Positions 50,652-62,518 are shown, counted from the first letter of the stretch. The stretch is DNA of 64,000 bases from Acanthosepion lycidas (GCA_963932145.1 OZ010578.1:24271153-24335152), one strand, 5' to 3'. Notes: a model not told the origin generated them from the sequence alone. Numbers and translations: made by a program.

Positions 50652-51303
50652 TAATTACAACCTAAAAATATTTTCTGGCTTTAAATAACCAGTAAAAGGT
50701 TTGATAAACCGTAGAACACAAATCAATCAATCAACCACTAGTGACAACTTTTATTTCTCGTTATTTTTGTCTAAATCCCTTCTACTAATGTATAGACAAG
50801 ATTTCGTTCTTTATTGAACAAGGAAATTTGAGCTGCATTTGCGCGAAAAAATTCTTCGACTTATTTCTCTTCTATGCAAAGATTAAATCAACTTTAGCTA
50901 GGTTAGGTCTAAAGGCACACGGTGATTCAGGATGGACAGTGTCAATAAGTGATTCACTCATATCTAGGTTCATGTTGAATTGTCATTTATATATTGATCG
51001 TTTATTTAATTACACGTTTTAATCTCATATTCAAGATTTCATTCTTCATAGAATCAAGAAACGTTTGCTATCTGAGCTGCATTTGCGTGAAAAACTTGTT
51101 CGACTTATTTCTCTTCTATGCAAAGATTATATCAACTTTATCTAGGTTAGACAGTATTTACATTACACCGATGCAGAGACCTACATCACATCCCTTCAGG
51201 CTTGGCACCAAGACTTCCGATCAATTCAAGGAGAGCTCGTCGGGTACAGGGAAAGCGGGTCACGCCCTTGTCCGAGAGATTATCCAGTGCAATCGTTGGA
51301 TAA

Positions 51304-52968
51304 AACATCGACTACAAGCTCATATCTCCTGAGATACTCGAGGATTTCTTCAACGGAATTACTAATGAAGAATACCAGAGAAGGATCCAAAATGATCTGG
51401 ATAAATCCTTCAGACATGAATTTGATGTAGTCAAGGCTCGCCAAGTGCAAAAATTAAATAGATTGAAAGATCAGAAGGTGACGCACAAGGTCCATCACCC
51501 ACCAGTGAAAGTAGTAGTCAACATCAGCCAATATCAGCTGAGTGCCTCTGAGGAGTCAGTATTGAATAAGGGTCTCAACTTCTCCACAACCATCAGGCGG
51601 GTGCCATACTTGGACATCATTGCCAGGGTCGAGGAGGTGGCCTTAAACTTCCCTCAGGCTGAGGCGGATGAACTAAGATGGAAGGTAAGACAGGCCTTGG
51701 AGAGAGCCAGGCTGCCCAGTTTTAACATAGCAAAACTGGAGAGGCTGGCGATTAGATCCCTACAGAGGAACGAAAACATCATCATACTACCGGCTGACAA
51801 AGGTAATGCGACTGTAGTGATGGACAAATCAGAGTATACAAGAAAACTGGAAGACCTCATTAGCAATGGTAGCTACAGCAAAGTGAAAAAGGATCCTACT
51901 ATGAAAACGGAACGCAAACTGTCACAGATCCAAATCAAGAACAAGGATCACTTCGCACCCAAGACGTATAGGCAGTTATCGCACCGTTACACCAAGCTAC
52001 CTCACATATACGGTCTCCCTAAGATTCACAAAGACGGTATTCCGCTCAGGCCGATTGTTAGTTGCCAAGGCTCTGTGTGCCACCCTCTGAGTCGCTTCCT
52101 TGTAGATATAATTGACCCATTGATCGGAAAGTCTCCTTCATATGTCCGAAACTCCGCCCACTTCGTGGAAATAATCAAAGATGCTCCCATCTTATCCAAC
52201 CAGATGGTGAGCTTGGATGTGGTGAGTTTGTTCACGAAGGTACCTACGGAGGAGGCACTCTCAGTAGTCAGAGACAAATTGACCTCTGACTCTTCCCTAG
52301 AAGAACGGACCAGTATTCCAATAGATAATCTGATGGAGATGTTGACTTTCTGTACACAAACAACACACTTCGGAATGGGATCACACATATATCGACAGGA
52401 TGAGGGCTTAGCAATGGGCTCGCCATTATCACCAGCAATGGCGAATATATACACGGAATACCTTGAAGAAATGGCATTAGAATCTATATTTATAAAGCCA
52501 ACTCTATGGTTAAGGTACGTAGATGAGACCTTCATACTCTGGCCACACCAGGAAGATGTCCAGGTTCTACTGGACCATGTGAACTCAATAAGACCTTCGA
52601 TACAGTTCACAATGGAGAAAGAGAGTAACAACACACTCCCATTCCTGGATGTACTAATATGTCGAACAGAGCATGGGTTCAAGACATCCGTATACCGTAA
52701 ACCAACATTCACCGGACAGTACCTCAATTTCAACTCCCACCATCCATACAGCGTAAAGAAAGGGATCGTCCGTTGCTTACAACACCGAGCAAAAGTCATA
52801 AGTGGCGACCCAGAGACATTAGATAAAGAATTGGTCAGTATAAGTAGTACCCTACAACGTAACAACTACTCTGAGTACATGGAAACAGCCCCCCAAAACT
52901 GGGATAGGCGGGTACAAGAGGAGGAAGAGGACAACAACACTCAGAAACAGTCTGCCTGCCTCATCTGA
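51304..52968 (+). pseudogene. PLE reverse transcriptase, nearly intact, altered catalytic motif
   Basis: Open for 554 codons, from a stop at 51301 to TGA at 52966. Visible blocks: NIIILPADKGNATVVMDK, LPHIYGLPKIHKDGIPLRPI, VSLDVVSLFTKVP (first catalytic Asp at 52216), GLAMGSPLSPAMANIYTE, LRYVDETFILW and LPFLDVLICR, then VYRKPTFTGQYLNF, in the order of Penelope-like reverse transcriptases. The usual catalytic YVDD is YVDE (GAG at 52525-52527), which should damage polymerase activity. A frameshift near 52950 cuts the link to the endonuclease. N-terminal sequence is missing or frameshifted upstream of 51304. Confidence 0.88.
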
Positions 52969-53270
52969 AGGAGTTATCAGAGAAAATACAAAGGATCTGC
53001 GGTCCATATAACATCAGGACAACCTTCAAAAGCTTGACAACACTTCGCAGATATCTCTCTCGAGTGAGAGCCCCCTTAGAGGAGAACATGGCTAAAGACT
53101 GTGTGTACGCTATCCCGTGCAGCTGCGGAAAGGAATATAAAGGAGAGACAGGCCGCCCCGTCAAGGTAAGGCTTCAAGAACGCCAGAAAGCTGTAACGCG
53201 AGGGGACGTAGAAAAATCAGGCGTGGCTGACCACATATGGAGAGAAAAGGGAGATCACTGCCCCCTGTAG
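52954..53270 (+). pseudogene. PLE GIY-YIG endonuclease, truncated by a stop
   Basis: In a different frame from the RT, LPHLKELSEKIQRICGPYNI leads into the GIY-YIG domain: VYAIPCSCGKEYKGETGRPV with KVRLQERQKAV. The Y...YxGET motif pair and the downstream Arg are present. A TAG at 53268 ends it where the family continues; the later part (EIIDREHH-like) can be read after the stop. The N-terminal helical linker before the domain is typical of PLEs. Confidence 0.82.
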
Positions 53271-53564
53271 GATCATGTTGAGATCATAGACAGGGAACAC
53301 CATTAGAAAATTAAGGAATCAGCACATATACTAGGCCACAAAAATCTCCTGAGCTGACCAAGCATAGAAATAAATACAATATGGGAACCAGTAATAAGGA
53401 GTGCCAGAGAAAAGCAATGATAACAAAGTTGCAATATGAGCTCTGGTAAAAACATGGAATGATAACATCAAAATTGCAATATGAGCACTGGTAAAAATGG
53501 TTGCTGAAAACATTAGGTTTATAATACTCAGAAATTCATATCCAGATGTCCTCAAGGACACATG

Positions 53565-53632
53565 GCACAGTGGTTAGATCCAGCGACAGACCCAAAGAGT
53601 GTGAGTTCAATACCCGGTTAAGGCAGAGGGAA
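53565..53632 (+). repeat. tRNA-like SINE segment in the PLE tail
   Basis: TGGCACAGTGGTTAGATCC resembles a tRNA A box, and 34 bases later GAGTTCAATACCC resembles a B box. No acceptor stem pairing was seen. It lies within the 3' region of the PLE, either as a prior insertion carried by it or as part of the element. Confidence 0.5.
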
Positions 53633-54699
53633 AATTAGCAGGAGATAACTGATAACTGACATCCATCAAACATGGCACGTGGAACTAGAACAGTCTACCC
53701 CAGTGATCGAAATAAAGGGTTCAGTTCGAAATTCCAACCACCTGAAGAAGACCGGAGCGTACAACAGCCGAAACGTTGTGATAAATATGGCGACAAAGAT
53801 GAGGACAATAGTCCGAATAATGTAAATATTGTACATAATACTTCATCTCAGAAATATAGAGAGACTCTTAGCTAGGTTAGGTGTAAAGGCACACGGTGAT
53901 TCATCTAGGTTCATGTTGAATTGTCATTTTGATGTGGGCCCAAAGTCGGGACCACGGAAGGAAAACACGGAACACGCATTAGAGGTAAGAAAGATATATT
54001 AAAGAAAAAGGTTACAAAGATAGTGTAGGTTCATGTTGAAATGTCATTTATATATCGATCGTTTATTTAATTATACGTTTTAATCTCATAGTCAAGATTT
54101 CATTCTTTATAGAATCAGCAAACGCTTGTTATTTGAGTTGCATTTGCGTGAACAACTTGTTCGACTTATTTCTCTTCTACGCAAAGATTATGTCTACTTT
54201 AGCTAGGTTAGGTCCAAAGGCACACGGTGATTCAGGATGGACAGTGTCAATAAATGATTCATTCACATTTAAGTTTATGTTGAAATGTCATTTATATATT
54301 GATCGTTTATTTAATTACACGTTTTAATCTCAAAGTCAAGATTTCATTCTTTATAGAATCAGGAAACATTTGCTATTTGAGCTGCATTCGCGTGAACAAT
54401 TTGATCGACTTATTTCTCTTCTACGCAAAGATTATGTCTACTTTAGCTAGGTTAGGTCTAAAGGCACACGGTGATTCAGGATGGACAATGTCAATAAATG
54501 ATTCATTCACATCTAGTTTCTTGTTGAACTGTCATTTATATATTGATCGTTTATTTAATTACACATCTTAGTCTCACATTCAAAATTTCATTCATTATAG
54601 CCTTAGGAAACGTTTGTTATTTGAACTATATTTATGTGAACAACTTCTTGTTCGTCGTATTTCTTTTCTACGGTGATAGTCGCTATTTCCCGCCTTATG

Positions 54700-57420
54700 T
54701 ATGCGGATCAAACCAATAAGTTCACTTCGCCAGGTTGGGAAGGTGTTAACAAATCTCACCAACAATAAAAATGATTAATAACCCAGTTTATAAGATAAAA
54801 ACATATCTAGTTTAATGATATATCTTTGGAACTTATACGAATATTGTTAAAGGTTTTGTTAAACTTGTATTCATCCAATCAGTCTAAATTTTCCATTATT
54901 TCTATTATTCGAATCGTACGTTGATAAAGAAACCAATTATCAGTTTGGATGGAACTTTCATCTTCATAATTTATTGTCGGTTTAACCCCTCTTAATTTTC
55001 GAAACCGCTGCTAGGGGACGCTCTCCGAACTATAAATATTCTGCGATGTTTTTCTCGTTGTCTTCTCACCTCATCCGCTTATTCGTCAACATGTAACCAC
55101 TCACGAAGAATGTGTTCCGTTTGGGAAATGCATGAACAATACATGCACACACATACGTACAAACATTCACTCACTTCAGATATTTTGGACCAAAATGTTT
55201 TTACTTTCATTTATTCGACACATTATTTGCCTTGTCGCTTCTATCCCTTTCTTGTTAATACATTATCATTTGTTTGTACATATATATTGGTTCTTGTTAT
55301 TTCTTTACATTTCTTTAAGTGGACTCACATCCCGCGTCTGCCATGTTTGTTGTGGTTATTTCTGGAGACAGCATGTTATTCCCAATTCCAAAAACTGACG
55401 ATACTAACGCCCACAACAAGTTGGGAAGCGCATACACTGGACCGCAACACTATACAGAGAAATTTTGAAATTCTTGCCAAGCATCATGGTTGTGGCAAAA
55501 TATTTCTCATGAACAGAGAAAGTGTACAGAAATATTAGGAAATTATTTTTGCTGGTTGTTTATTAATTTCCTGAATCATTTCAAGTAGGATCATCTGCAT
55601 GGAAAAGGAAATTCTATAAATAGCAACAGGAAAATAATTTATATAGGAAAAGAGATTTTCAAAGTTACATAGAAACATAAGTTCATGTTTGAATGCTATA
55701 TTCAAGATTTATTTGACTGCTTCTATTAAATATAATTTTATTATTTCCTACGAAATCCAAGTTCATGTGCCAGACACAAAACTTAGTAGAAACAGCAAAA
55801 GAAAAGTTGTATGTCAGACAAAATGTCTGGAAGGACCACCATCAATGTTGGAAAGAGCGATAACAGATAGTGGACTTGAGAAACTCATTTTCTTGAAAAA
55901 TGTTTTTAGGGGAAATATTGTATAAATTTCAGGCAAAAGAAGCATTGAGTGTTCGATCAAAGAATGCCGAATGTTTCCTTACAAGAAAACAGCTAATAGG
56001 TGCTAAATTCTAAAAGAAAACGACCATTGCGTAAAATTTTAAAAAGGAAAAACACATTTATTTTACAATATTACAAATAAATGTACAATACAAGATTGCA
56101 CAATAATCTCTTATGTGCGTCTATTAGGGCAGGATAAAAATTTTCTGAGGTTATAAAAAGGAGATTACAATCAGATATAAGGAAGGAAGTGTTACAATTT
56201 TTAGGAAAAGACACAGATCCGAAGACAAAAAAATAAAAAACGAAAAACAACAAAAACATTACACCCTTTAAAAATGGAAAAAAAACTTAGAGGAAGCAAG
56301 AAAAATTGTACAAGGCCGAAAATACATCCACCTTTGTTCTTAATTGAATAATAGGACGTCTCAGCACGAAGGGGTTTTCGTATTTTCACAGTTTGTTATC
56401 CCGAGGGCTTTTCGTAGCGCTTTGTTGGAAAGTTGAACATGAAAATTCGTTCGGTCTAAATTCTACTCAGGATGGCACAGAAAGGAATGTTCTGTCCTGG
56501 GGTTTGACTCTGCATTGAATCTGTTAAATCTATCGACTCTTTCTTTCTTCGTGTTGATTTATGACTTCAACTGTAACAGTCCTCTAGAAGAGTAGGCACT
56601 CATGCTTCCTCATGGAAGGTGAATTACTTTCTCAACGGTTCCTTCTCTTCATCTATCCGCTAAATAGCAGTCACTTTATTGAACTAAGGAGGGTCATACT
56701 GGCTCCGTCCAGAATTTCTCATGGGTTTGAAAATCATGTCTCTCATTGGCCAAGTGATACGAAACCTTTCTCCATGAATTCCAAAAATAGATCCGCAACG
56801 ATTCAACAAATAATTTTTGTCGGTGTCAAACGCTGATACGCTAAGGCCATAAAAAGGGCAATAAACTTTACACAAGTCGTCTGTTCTTCGTAAAAATACA
56901 CTTCTCTCAAAAAACGTATATAAAAAACAATCTAGATGAGTATACATTTAGATGATTATAACATTTTAAAAATAATAATGTAACATTTTTATATAAATCA
57001 TATCCAAGATTTGTTTTTCGTTGCCCAATCAGGAAACACACGCCACTTAAGCAGCATTTACACTAAGAAATTCTTGTTCGATTATTTTAATTTCTTCTAT
57101 GGCATTCACGAATTGGTGTCTTTTGTATATAATGTAAATCAATCAACCCCACTTTGTATGATTGTCTGAATTGTGACGTTGTGAACAAAACTTCTCAAGG
57201 GAAAAGAGTTAATAATGGAAACTAAAAGACATTACCTTATACAGATTAAAATATTTACGATAAAACTTGTTTGTCAAATTGTGTCGAAGAAAGTAACAAA
57301 TAGTAGGACATTTATAAAGTTTAGAGACAACAGGAGCCATTTCAGGAGCAAATTTCTTTACGACAATAAAGACACAAAGATGCAAAGGGTTACTGAGTGT
57401 TATAGAACATGGGAAAATAC
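54700..57420. other. No gene recognised
   Basis: Contains a TATA-like ACTATAAATA at 55029-55038 followed by a 142-codon frame (55110-55538) and a minus-strand 87-codon frame (56684-56947), neither with a recognisable domain. Base composition is less extreme than in the introns. An undetected gene or LTR promoter cannot be excluded. Confidence 0.35.
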
Positions 57421-57429
57421 ACTATTAAG

Positions 57430-57910
57430 ATGAGAAGTCAATCAAAGAATAAGAATTAAAAAGACAGAAGATAACGATTGACATTGCATTTTAATATTTG
57501 AAGATCAAAGTTGACTAGAAACCAAGAAACAGGAAGAGAGTTCCACAAACGAGAAGTTTGAAAGAAGAAACTGTTAGCATAGAACTTATGGTTACATCTA
57601 ACCATTTCATGTTAAGAGGATGGGACCTCACTGCGCTTAAATTCATAAAGTTTATGTACAATAGAGGAAAGTTCATCAGGACAATTACCATGAAAGTATT
57701 TATAGTAAAGACACAAAGAAGAGCAGTTACGGCGGTGGGATTTTAATTGAAGCCGAGATGCCAGCTCAGGACCAATAACATTGAAAATTTTTCTTTGGAT
57801 TTTATCAAGAATCTCTAAATGTATAGCATTAACATCAAACCAGATGTGGCAGCAATATTCAATGCAAGGATGAATGGCAGACTACTTCAAAAATACGGTC
57901 ATGTCCGTAT
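57430..57910 (-). pseudogene. Jockey/CR1-like LINE reverse-transcriptase C-terminus
   Basis: Minus-strand reading gives SAIHPCIEYCCHIWFDVNAI, then LEILDKIQRKIFNVIGPELA, SRLQLKSHRRNCSSLCLYYK, NCPDELSSIV and, after stops, QTSRLWNSLPVSWF and NRYLLSF. This is the standard order of the thumb/C-terminal region of such LINEs and is the best copy in the window; those at 1.5-1.9 and 44.6 kb are decayed relatives. Few stops within the first 130 residues imply it is fairly young. Confidence 0.85.
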
Positions 57911-57999
57911 TATTTTTTGAAACCCAGTTTAGATATGATAAAAGAAACCTTGGACAGAGTTATATGCATATCATGCAATAGAGACTCAGTTGTAGTTGG

Positions 58000-58840
58000 A
58001 AATTAGGTAAAGGAATCCCCCAGCCTCCGCCTGGGCCAGACTTTCTCTAAATGCTCTCACCTTCTTAGCCTTATCTACTTCCCGCTTCACTGAGATAGCC
58101 GTTCCTGAAAGTCCACCTGGCCAGTAAAGACAGATTGAATTTCCAGAATCCAACCATTCTAGGCCTAGAGTTTAACGTCAGCCGAGCACAAACAATGATC
58201 CGAATAGTCTAATCAGTGGAACGTAGGACAATCTAGCAAATCTATATTGACCCTTTTACTAACATTCTATCCAGGTAGCTGACCACCAGGGTGGACGGGC
58301 ACTTAAGAGCCCACGTCCACATCTTCTGCCGGAGTGATCGACCCGGTATCTATCAAAGAGACCAAACTAGCCAATCATGTAGACCAGGCTACGATCAATC
58401 AACCTCCAGCGAGCTCCCCACTAACTTGGGGTTCAGGGCAGCATTCCATTCTCCTATTAAGACTAGGCGCGCCGGATCAAGCATGGACGGCCCCAACTAA
58501 CAGAAAGCCGAACAACGCTAACTATGGTCGTTGGGCACATAAACCACAACGAACTGTTTTTTACGGCAATATCGGCCACGGTCAACATCGGCCACGTATT
58601 GACATAGAAAAGGTCCACTCTCGCACTCAGGATACGCTTAATCAGCAAAGAAACACATTTGGCCTGCTGGTTCCCGTATGTTGAATAGACAACAAGATCG
58701 CTAGACAACACACGAGCATCGACGTCGTAAAATGTTTCTCCTGGATCGCAGTCACATCCAGACCGGAAGACAAGAGGTCACGAAGCAGTCGGACAGCCTT
58801 ACCCCGATCACTCGAGCCCCTCGCATTCAAGCATGTAAGC
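58000..58840 (-). pseudogene. LINE endonuclease (APE-type) relic
   Basis: The minus strand starts NARGSSDRGKAVRLLRDLLS, then SGLDVTAIQE, the conserved QE of APE-type LINE endonucleases, followed by LSSDLVVYSTYGNQQAKCVS with LLIKR and VDLFYVN. Further decayed segments run on to about 58000, with stops accumulating. It is on the same strand as the ORF1-like relic at 59.5-60.0 kb, and the pair probably derive from one LINE. Confidence 0.7.
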
Positions 58841-59496
58841 TTGATATTAATTTTAGAACACCTTAGCCATATACTGTCCAGAAAACAGCGGGAGACAGGA
58901 CCTCGACGGATTGACCTAGGCTAACAGAGCCCAAATTAGACGTAATCCGTCTGTCTCTAACAATGCTGCCGACGTCCGTAGTTTTAGTGCTCTATACAAA
59001 GAGAGGATGGAACAAAACTGGGTCTTCCTAGAACACAATTTGGTAGTTTTTTTTTTTTTTTATCTCAAATGACCTGACCTGAGGGAGAGAATACTTGGCG
59101 GCAGATAGAAATTTCCAAACTTTCAGTCTGCCGTCAGAGTTCCTGATAAGGGTAATCATTCGAGGAGAAAATTGCTGAGGTCCCAGGTCGACTTTCTGTC
59201 GACGGCTGTCAGTTTAAAAAGCGGCCTCAAGAGAGTCATTTTCTGTGAAGGTGTTCCTCACGACAGCCTGACGTTCCACGTGACAGATGGTTTCTCCTTC
59301 TGGGAAGCCCCTCTTTTTTGGGATGGGTTGGGGGAGGGATATGGTGGAGCCCTAAAGACAGAAAGCAGCGCATCGTTTTTTCAAGCTGTCTAAGCAGGGG
59401 CGGATTGGGATTTGGCGAGTTCTATGACCCGATGCACCCCTTTTCGCCCGAACTTTTTTCCTTTTTGGTCGTCTTCATCTCTTCCTCTTCTTAATC

Positions 59497-60045
59497 CTAA
59501 CTTCCACTTTTAAAAGAGAAGGACCGAAGTGGAGGCATCTTCTCCACCTCCATAAACAGGTCTAGCTGCAGCAGTTTCTGTTTTGCTGCTGTTGTTTTGG
59601 CGTTGCTGCTGAGGCTGCTCCCTCTGACGCCGCTGTTGTTGCTGCTACTGCCTCTTTGCTTGTGAGGCATTCTACTTCCACTAACAGAGGACATTGGGGG
59701 CCTGTCCGGACTTCGCTGGTCCCACTGCTTTATTTGATGTCATTGGTTGCGGCGGTGCACCCTTTCGACCGGTATCCCGTGGTACCACAGAGCCAGCAAA
59801 AGGGTCGACGGCCCTCCACTATTACAAAAATTGTCCGTCCACGGAGAAGTGAAAATGTCGGGGATGTCAAAAATCGTTAACTGAAGAACAAAATCCATGG
59901 TAGAAATGCCCGCTTTGCATATTACAACAGGGACATCCACGACTTGTCTAAATTTGGAAGAAAAGGCCCTAAGCCGATCCTCAGTGATGTGCATGGGCAC
60001 TCCGTGTAAAGACACCCTTGTTTTGCGGGTGCCTATGTGTTGCAT
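59497..60045 (-). pseudogene. LINE ORF1 (RRM-type) relic
   Basis: The minus strand reads TRKTRVSLHGVPMHITEDRL, then RAFSSKFRQVVDVPVVICKA, GISTMDFVLQLTIFDIPDI, an RNA-recognition-like fold common in ORF1 of I/jockey-type LINEs. After a frame change a glutamine/serine-rich tail follows (59497-59694). The CCHC knuckle expected after the RRM-like part is missing or frame-shifted. Confidence 0.6.
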
Positions 60046-60059
60046 CTGAAGGTGGACAA

Positions 60060-61352
60060 CATTTAAGTCTCTAAATTTTAACTGTCAATCAAGCTATAAA
60101 AAGTGCATAAAAAGAAACGACTAAAAAGACGTGTTGTGACTGCTGTAGTGAACCGGAGACCAACTGTTGCAGTCAGTGTTTGTAGATTGTTTGACTTAAG
60201 TCCATACCGCTGCTATGTTGGCTGATGGAAACCAATTACGGAAATTACTTACTAACCAAAAGAAACTGACTACAAGAAGCAACTACAACTTTTTTATGGA
60301 GGAATGTCAGAGAGTCTTTTCAATTTTGTCAAGAATTAATAATTTTTTTTGTTGAATTTGTAATTCATATTCCGAATATTAATAAGAAGCGTTCAACTGT
60401 GAACGTTTTTTTAAAAAATATTAGGACCTTTTTTATCGATTTTCCAAAGCTATTTCCACTTGACTTCCCTCATTGTAAATCAAATCAGTTGTACGAACAT
60501 CAATCGAGATATTGGCAATTTTACAGTAACAATGATAAAAGCAACACCTTTCAAGGATATCCGATCATAATAAAACAATTTATAATAGGCGGATTTCTCT
60601 CACCGTAGAACTATAAAAAACGAGTTACATTTCATCTGCTACGTAAGTAAAATACCTGATTTTTATTTGCATTTTCCTTATTTTTATTTCGTTTTAGAGT
60701 TATTTTTTTTTTTAATTTTATTCTTCATTTTTACTTTTCGTTCAATATTTAATATTAACACATATGACATAATTTTCGTTGTTTTGATAAACAATCCTAA
60801 CACTTGTATGTCTCATTAAAACATTTGAAACAATATTTTAGAAATATTCCTTTTAAAAATAATAATTTATATTCGTAAATACGATAAAGTTCAAATGTTT
60901 GAAGCCAATTCCAGAATTAGCATGGAATGAACGAAGAAGAATGAGAAAAAAACTGAAAAAGAACACTTATAGTCATTGAAAAAAAGAATGCAATCAATTA
61001 TGAAATTTGTGTTAGTGTCACCAAGGCAAAAAGAGGTTATTTTGACGAGAGTAAAAGTCAATTATAATTTTTTTTCTCATAAAATTAAAATTAAAAATTG
61101 TCATTTAATAAAAAAAAAAATCATGTCTCACTTTTTTGTATATATGCATAATAATTTTCTTTTATTTAAAGTACCAAACAACTACTTTTGGGGCCAATTT
61201 AAAAAATTACATGGGGCGGCCTCTAAATTTTGAACTGTAGTGTATGTCTTCACCGCCATCCATATCCGTAACAGCAACCAATCAGGTAAAAATCTTTTTT
61301 CCCTAAATACACTTTTCTAAAATGAATCATTTTAATGTGTCCCTCTCTTTCA

Positions 61353-61398
<46 letters not shown>

Positions 61399-61480
61399 TT
61401 TTAAAGATAAACTCACATTTATAATAACAAATTTTTCTCTCAGATCACCTTCGTTAGAAATCCAAGCGCATTAATGTTTA
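60060..61480. other. No gene recognised
   Basis: AT-rich, with a CT microsatellite at 61359-61392. 60-85-codon frames on the plus strand look like chance frames. Confidence 0.4.
61359..61392. repeat. CT microsatellite
   Basis: About 17 CT units. Confidence 0.95.
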
Positions 61481-61483
61481 TGA

Positions 61484-61900
61484 TTACAAAAATAACTCAG
61501 TTTTCTTTTTATTGTTTGTATGGAAACCCTCACGTTTCGTCCATTCATGAGAGTAAGTAACTTGCGTTGGCACGAGGTACCTCTCTATAGGCGAAGAGTA
61601 GCGGGAGTGAGCTCTCGTTCCGAATACTGAGGTCATCTTCTGCAAAACACCATTAAACTTTTCTACAAGTTCATTTTGTTGATGATGGTAAGTGGTAGTT
61701 GTGGACTGCTTAAAAGACAAGAGTTTCGAAATTTCTTTCCCCACATTAGATGTGAACCGAGTTTATATGTCACTAAGCATCTCTTTTAGGATTTCTAAAA
61801 GAAATTCTACCAACGTCTCGGCAAATTCCTCCAAGCCAATTGCGCGTAGTGCAAGACATTCTGGGTTACCTGTACCGAAATTCACCAGGAAACAAACAAG
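61484..61900 (-). pseudogene. Ty3/gypsy integrase fragment
   Basis: On the minus strand the frame passes through ILKEMLSDI, a TAA stop (61763-61765), TRFTSNVGKEISKLLSFKQS, TTTTYHHQQNELVEKFNG. This is the integrase catalytic core: Asp in LSD and Glu in LVEKFNG are separated by exactly 35 codon positions (DX35E). The stop replaces the position after SDxG. Upstream sequence (LRAIGLEEFAETLVEFL) fits the preceding helix. No LTRs were recognised nearby, so it is a fragment. Confidence 0.78.
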
Positions 61901-62131
61901 ACTGATATAGAATAAAAATGCAGGAACAATAGAAAAATCTCCAAAAGAAAGATGCAATATTTTGAGAGCAAAAAAGATATCCTGACAATACTACACTTGC
62001 TAAATATATATGGGAATAGAATGAAAATACATCTATACGATTTTTAAATGGAAAATAATAAAAATGGCATCTCCTTGAAATATTAGTAGCAGAAACTGTC
62101 GACTGTAATGAAGATAAATGACATTAGTACA

Positions 62132-62518
62132 CTAGATCGAGAAATCTTCCTAAAGAAAAATATATTTCACGGCAGGAATTGAACCTGTATCTCATTTTCT
62201 ATCAGGAAAACCCCAGCTTCTCCCGCCAAATTGTACCGCTACCTGTTTGGACGAAGTAAGGCCATCTTAATAGCGCTACGTTTGAATTATCTATTTAAGG
62301 AAGATACGTTTTTCACTGGGACTTTCTGCGAATCTTGATCTAATAGCTTCAGTTTCGTAGTCGAAACGTAAACTACAGTAATTTAAACCCTGCTGTATCA
62401 AGATAACCTCACGTCACACTTCGGCTATAGGAGTGGTTTCCCTGATGGAAAGTTGGGAGTAGAGGTTCGATCCTTGTCAGGAGGTACAATTCTCATTTAG
62501 CAGGATTTCTCGATCTAG
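62132..62518. repeat. 387-bp inverted repeat with tRNA B-box-like arms
   Basis: CTAGATCGAGAAATC at the left is matched by GATTTCTCGATCTAG at the right end. Further in, TCAGGAAAACCCC and GGTTTCCCTGATGG are also inverted partners. Each arm has a B-box-like block, GGTTCAATTCC on the minus strand of the left and GGTTCGATCC on the plus strand of the right. The central part contains TTTCGTAGTCGAAACG. Confidence 0.65.

Larger units (their letters stand above)
51151..53871 (+). mobile_element. Penelope-like retroelement with 9-bp target duplication
   Basis: A 2721-bp insertion interrupts a satellite unit. CTAGGTTAG occurs at 51142-51150 on the left and again at 53872-53880 on the right, after which the satellite sequence continues, so the borders are defined by the host repeat. 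It encodes a PLE reverse transcriptase (51304-52968) and a GIY-YIG endonuclease (52954-53270) on the plus strand. The 3' 600 bp contain a tRNA-like SINE segment and the tail motif CGAAACGTTGTGATAA also seen at 8.7 and 28 kb. The element appears 5'-truncated, and its ORF is broken. Confidence 0.85.
50797..54665. repeat. 235-244-bp satellite array, split by insertions
   Basis: Units starting CAAGATTTCATTCTTTATAG begin at 50797, 51032, 54093, 54337 and 54581 (last unit partial). Each contains CGACTTATTTCTCTTCTA, CTAGGTTAGG, GGCACACGGTGATTCAGG and ATTGATCGTTTATTTAATTA in the same order. The second unit is cut at CTAGGTTAG by the PLE (51151-53871) and resumes at 53872. A further ~90-base unrelated insert (about 53932-54025) splits the same unit. 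A 64-codon open frame recurs because the unit recurs; the 244-bp period is not a multiple of three, so the array is not one coding repeat. Confidence 0.88.

Noticed and set aside
55110-55538. 142-codon frame after a TATA-like box at 55029
   Set aside because: Rich in F, Y, H and L with overlapping frames of similar length; no domain recognised. Kept only as an unassigned stretch.
56684-56947. 87-codon minus-strand frame with varied composition
   Set aside because: Looks less random than most, but I recognise no domain and see no partner exon, so it is not called.
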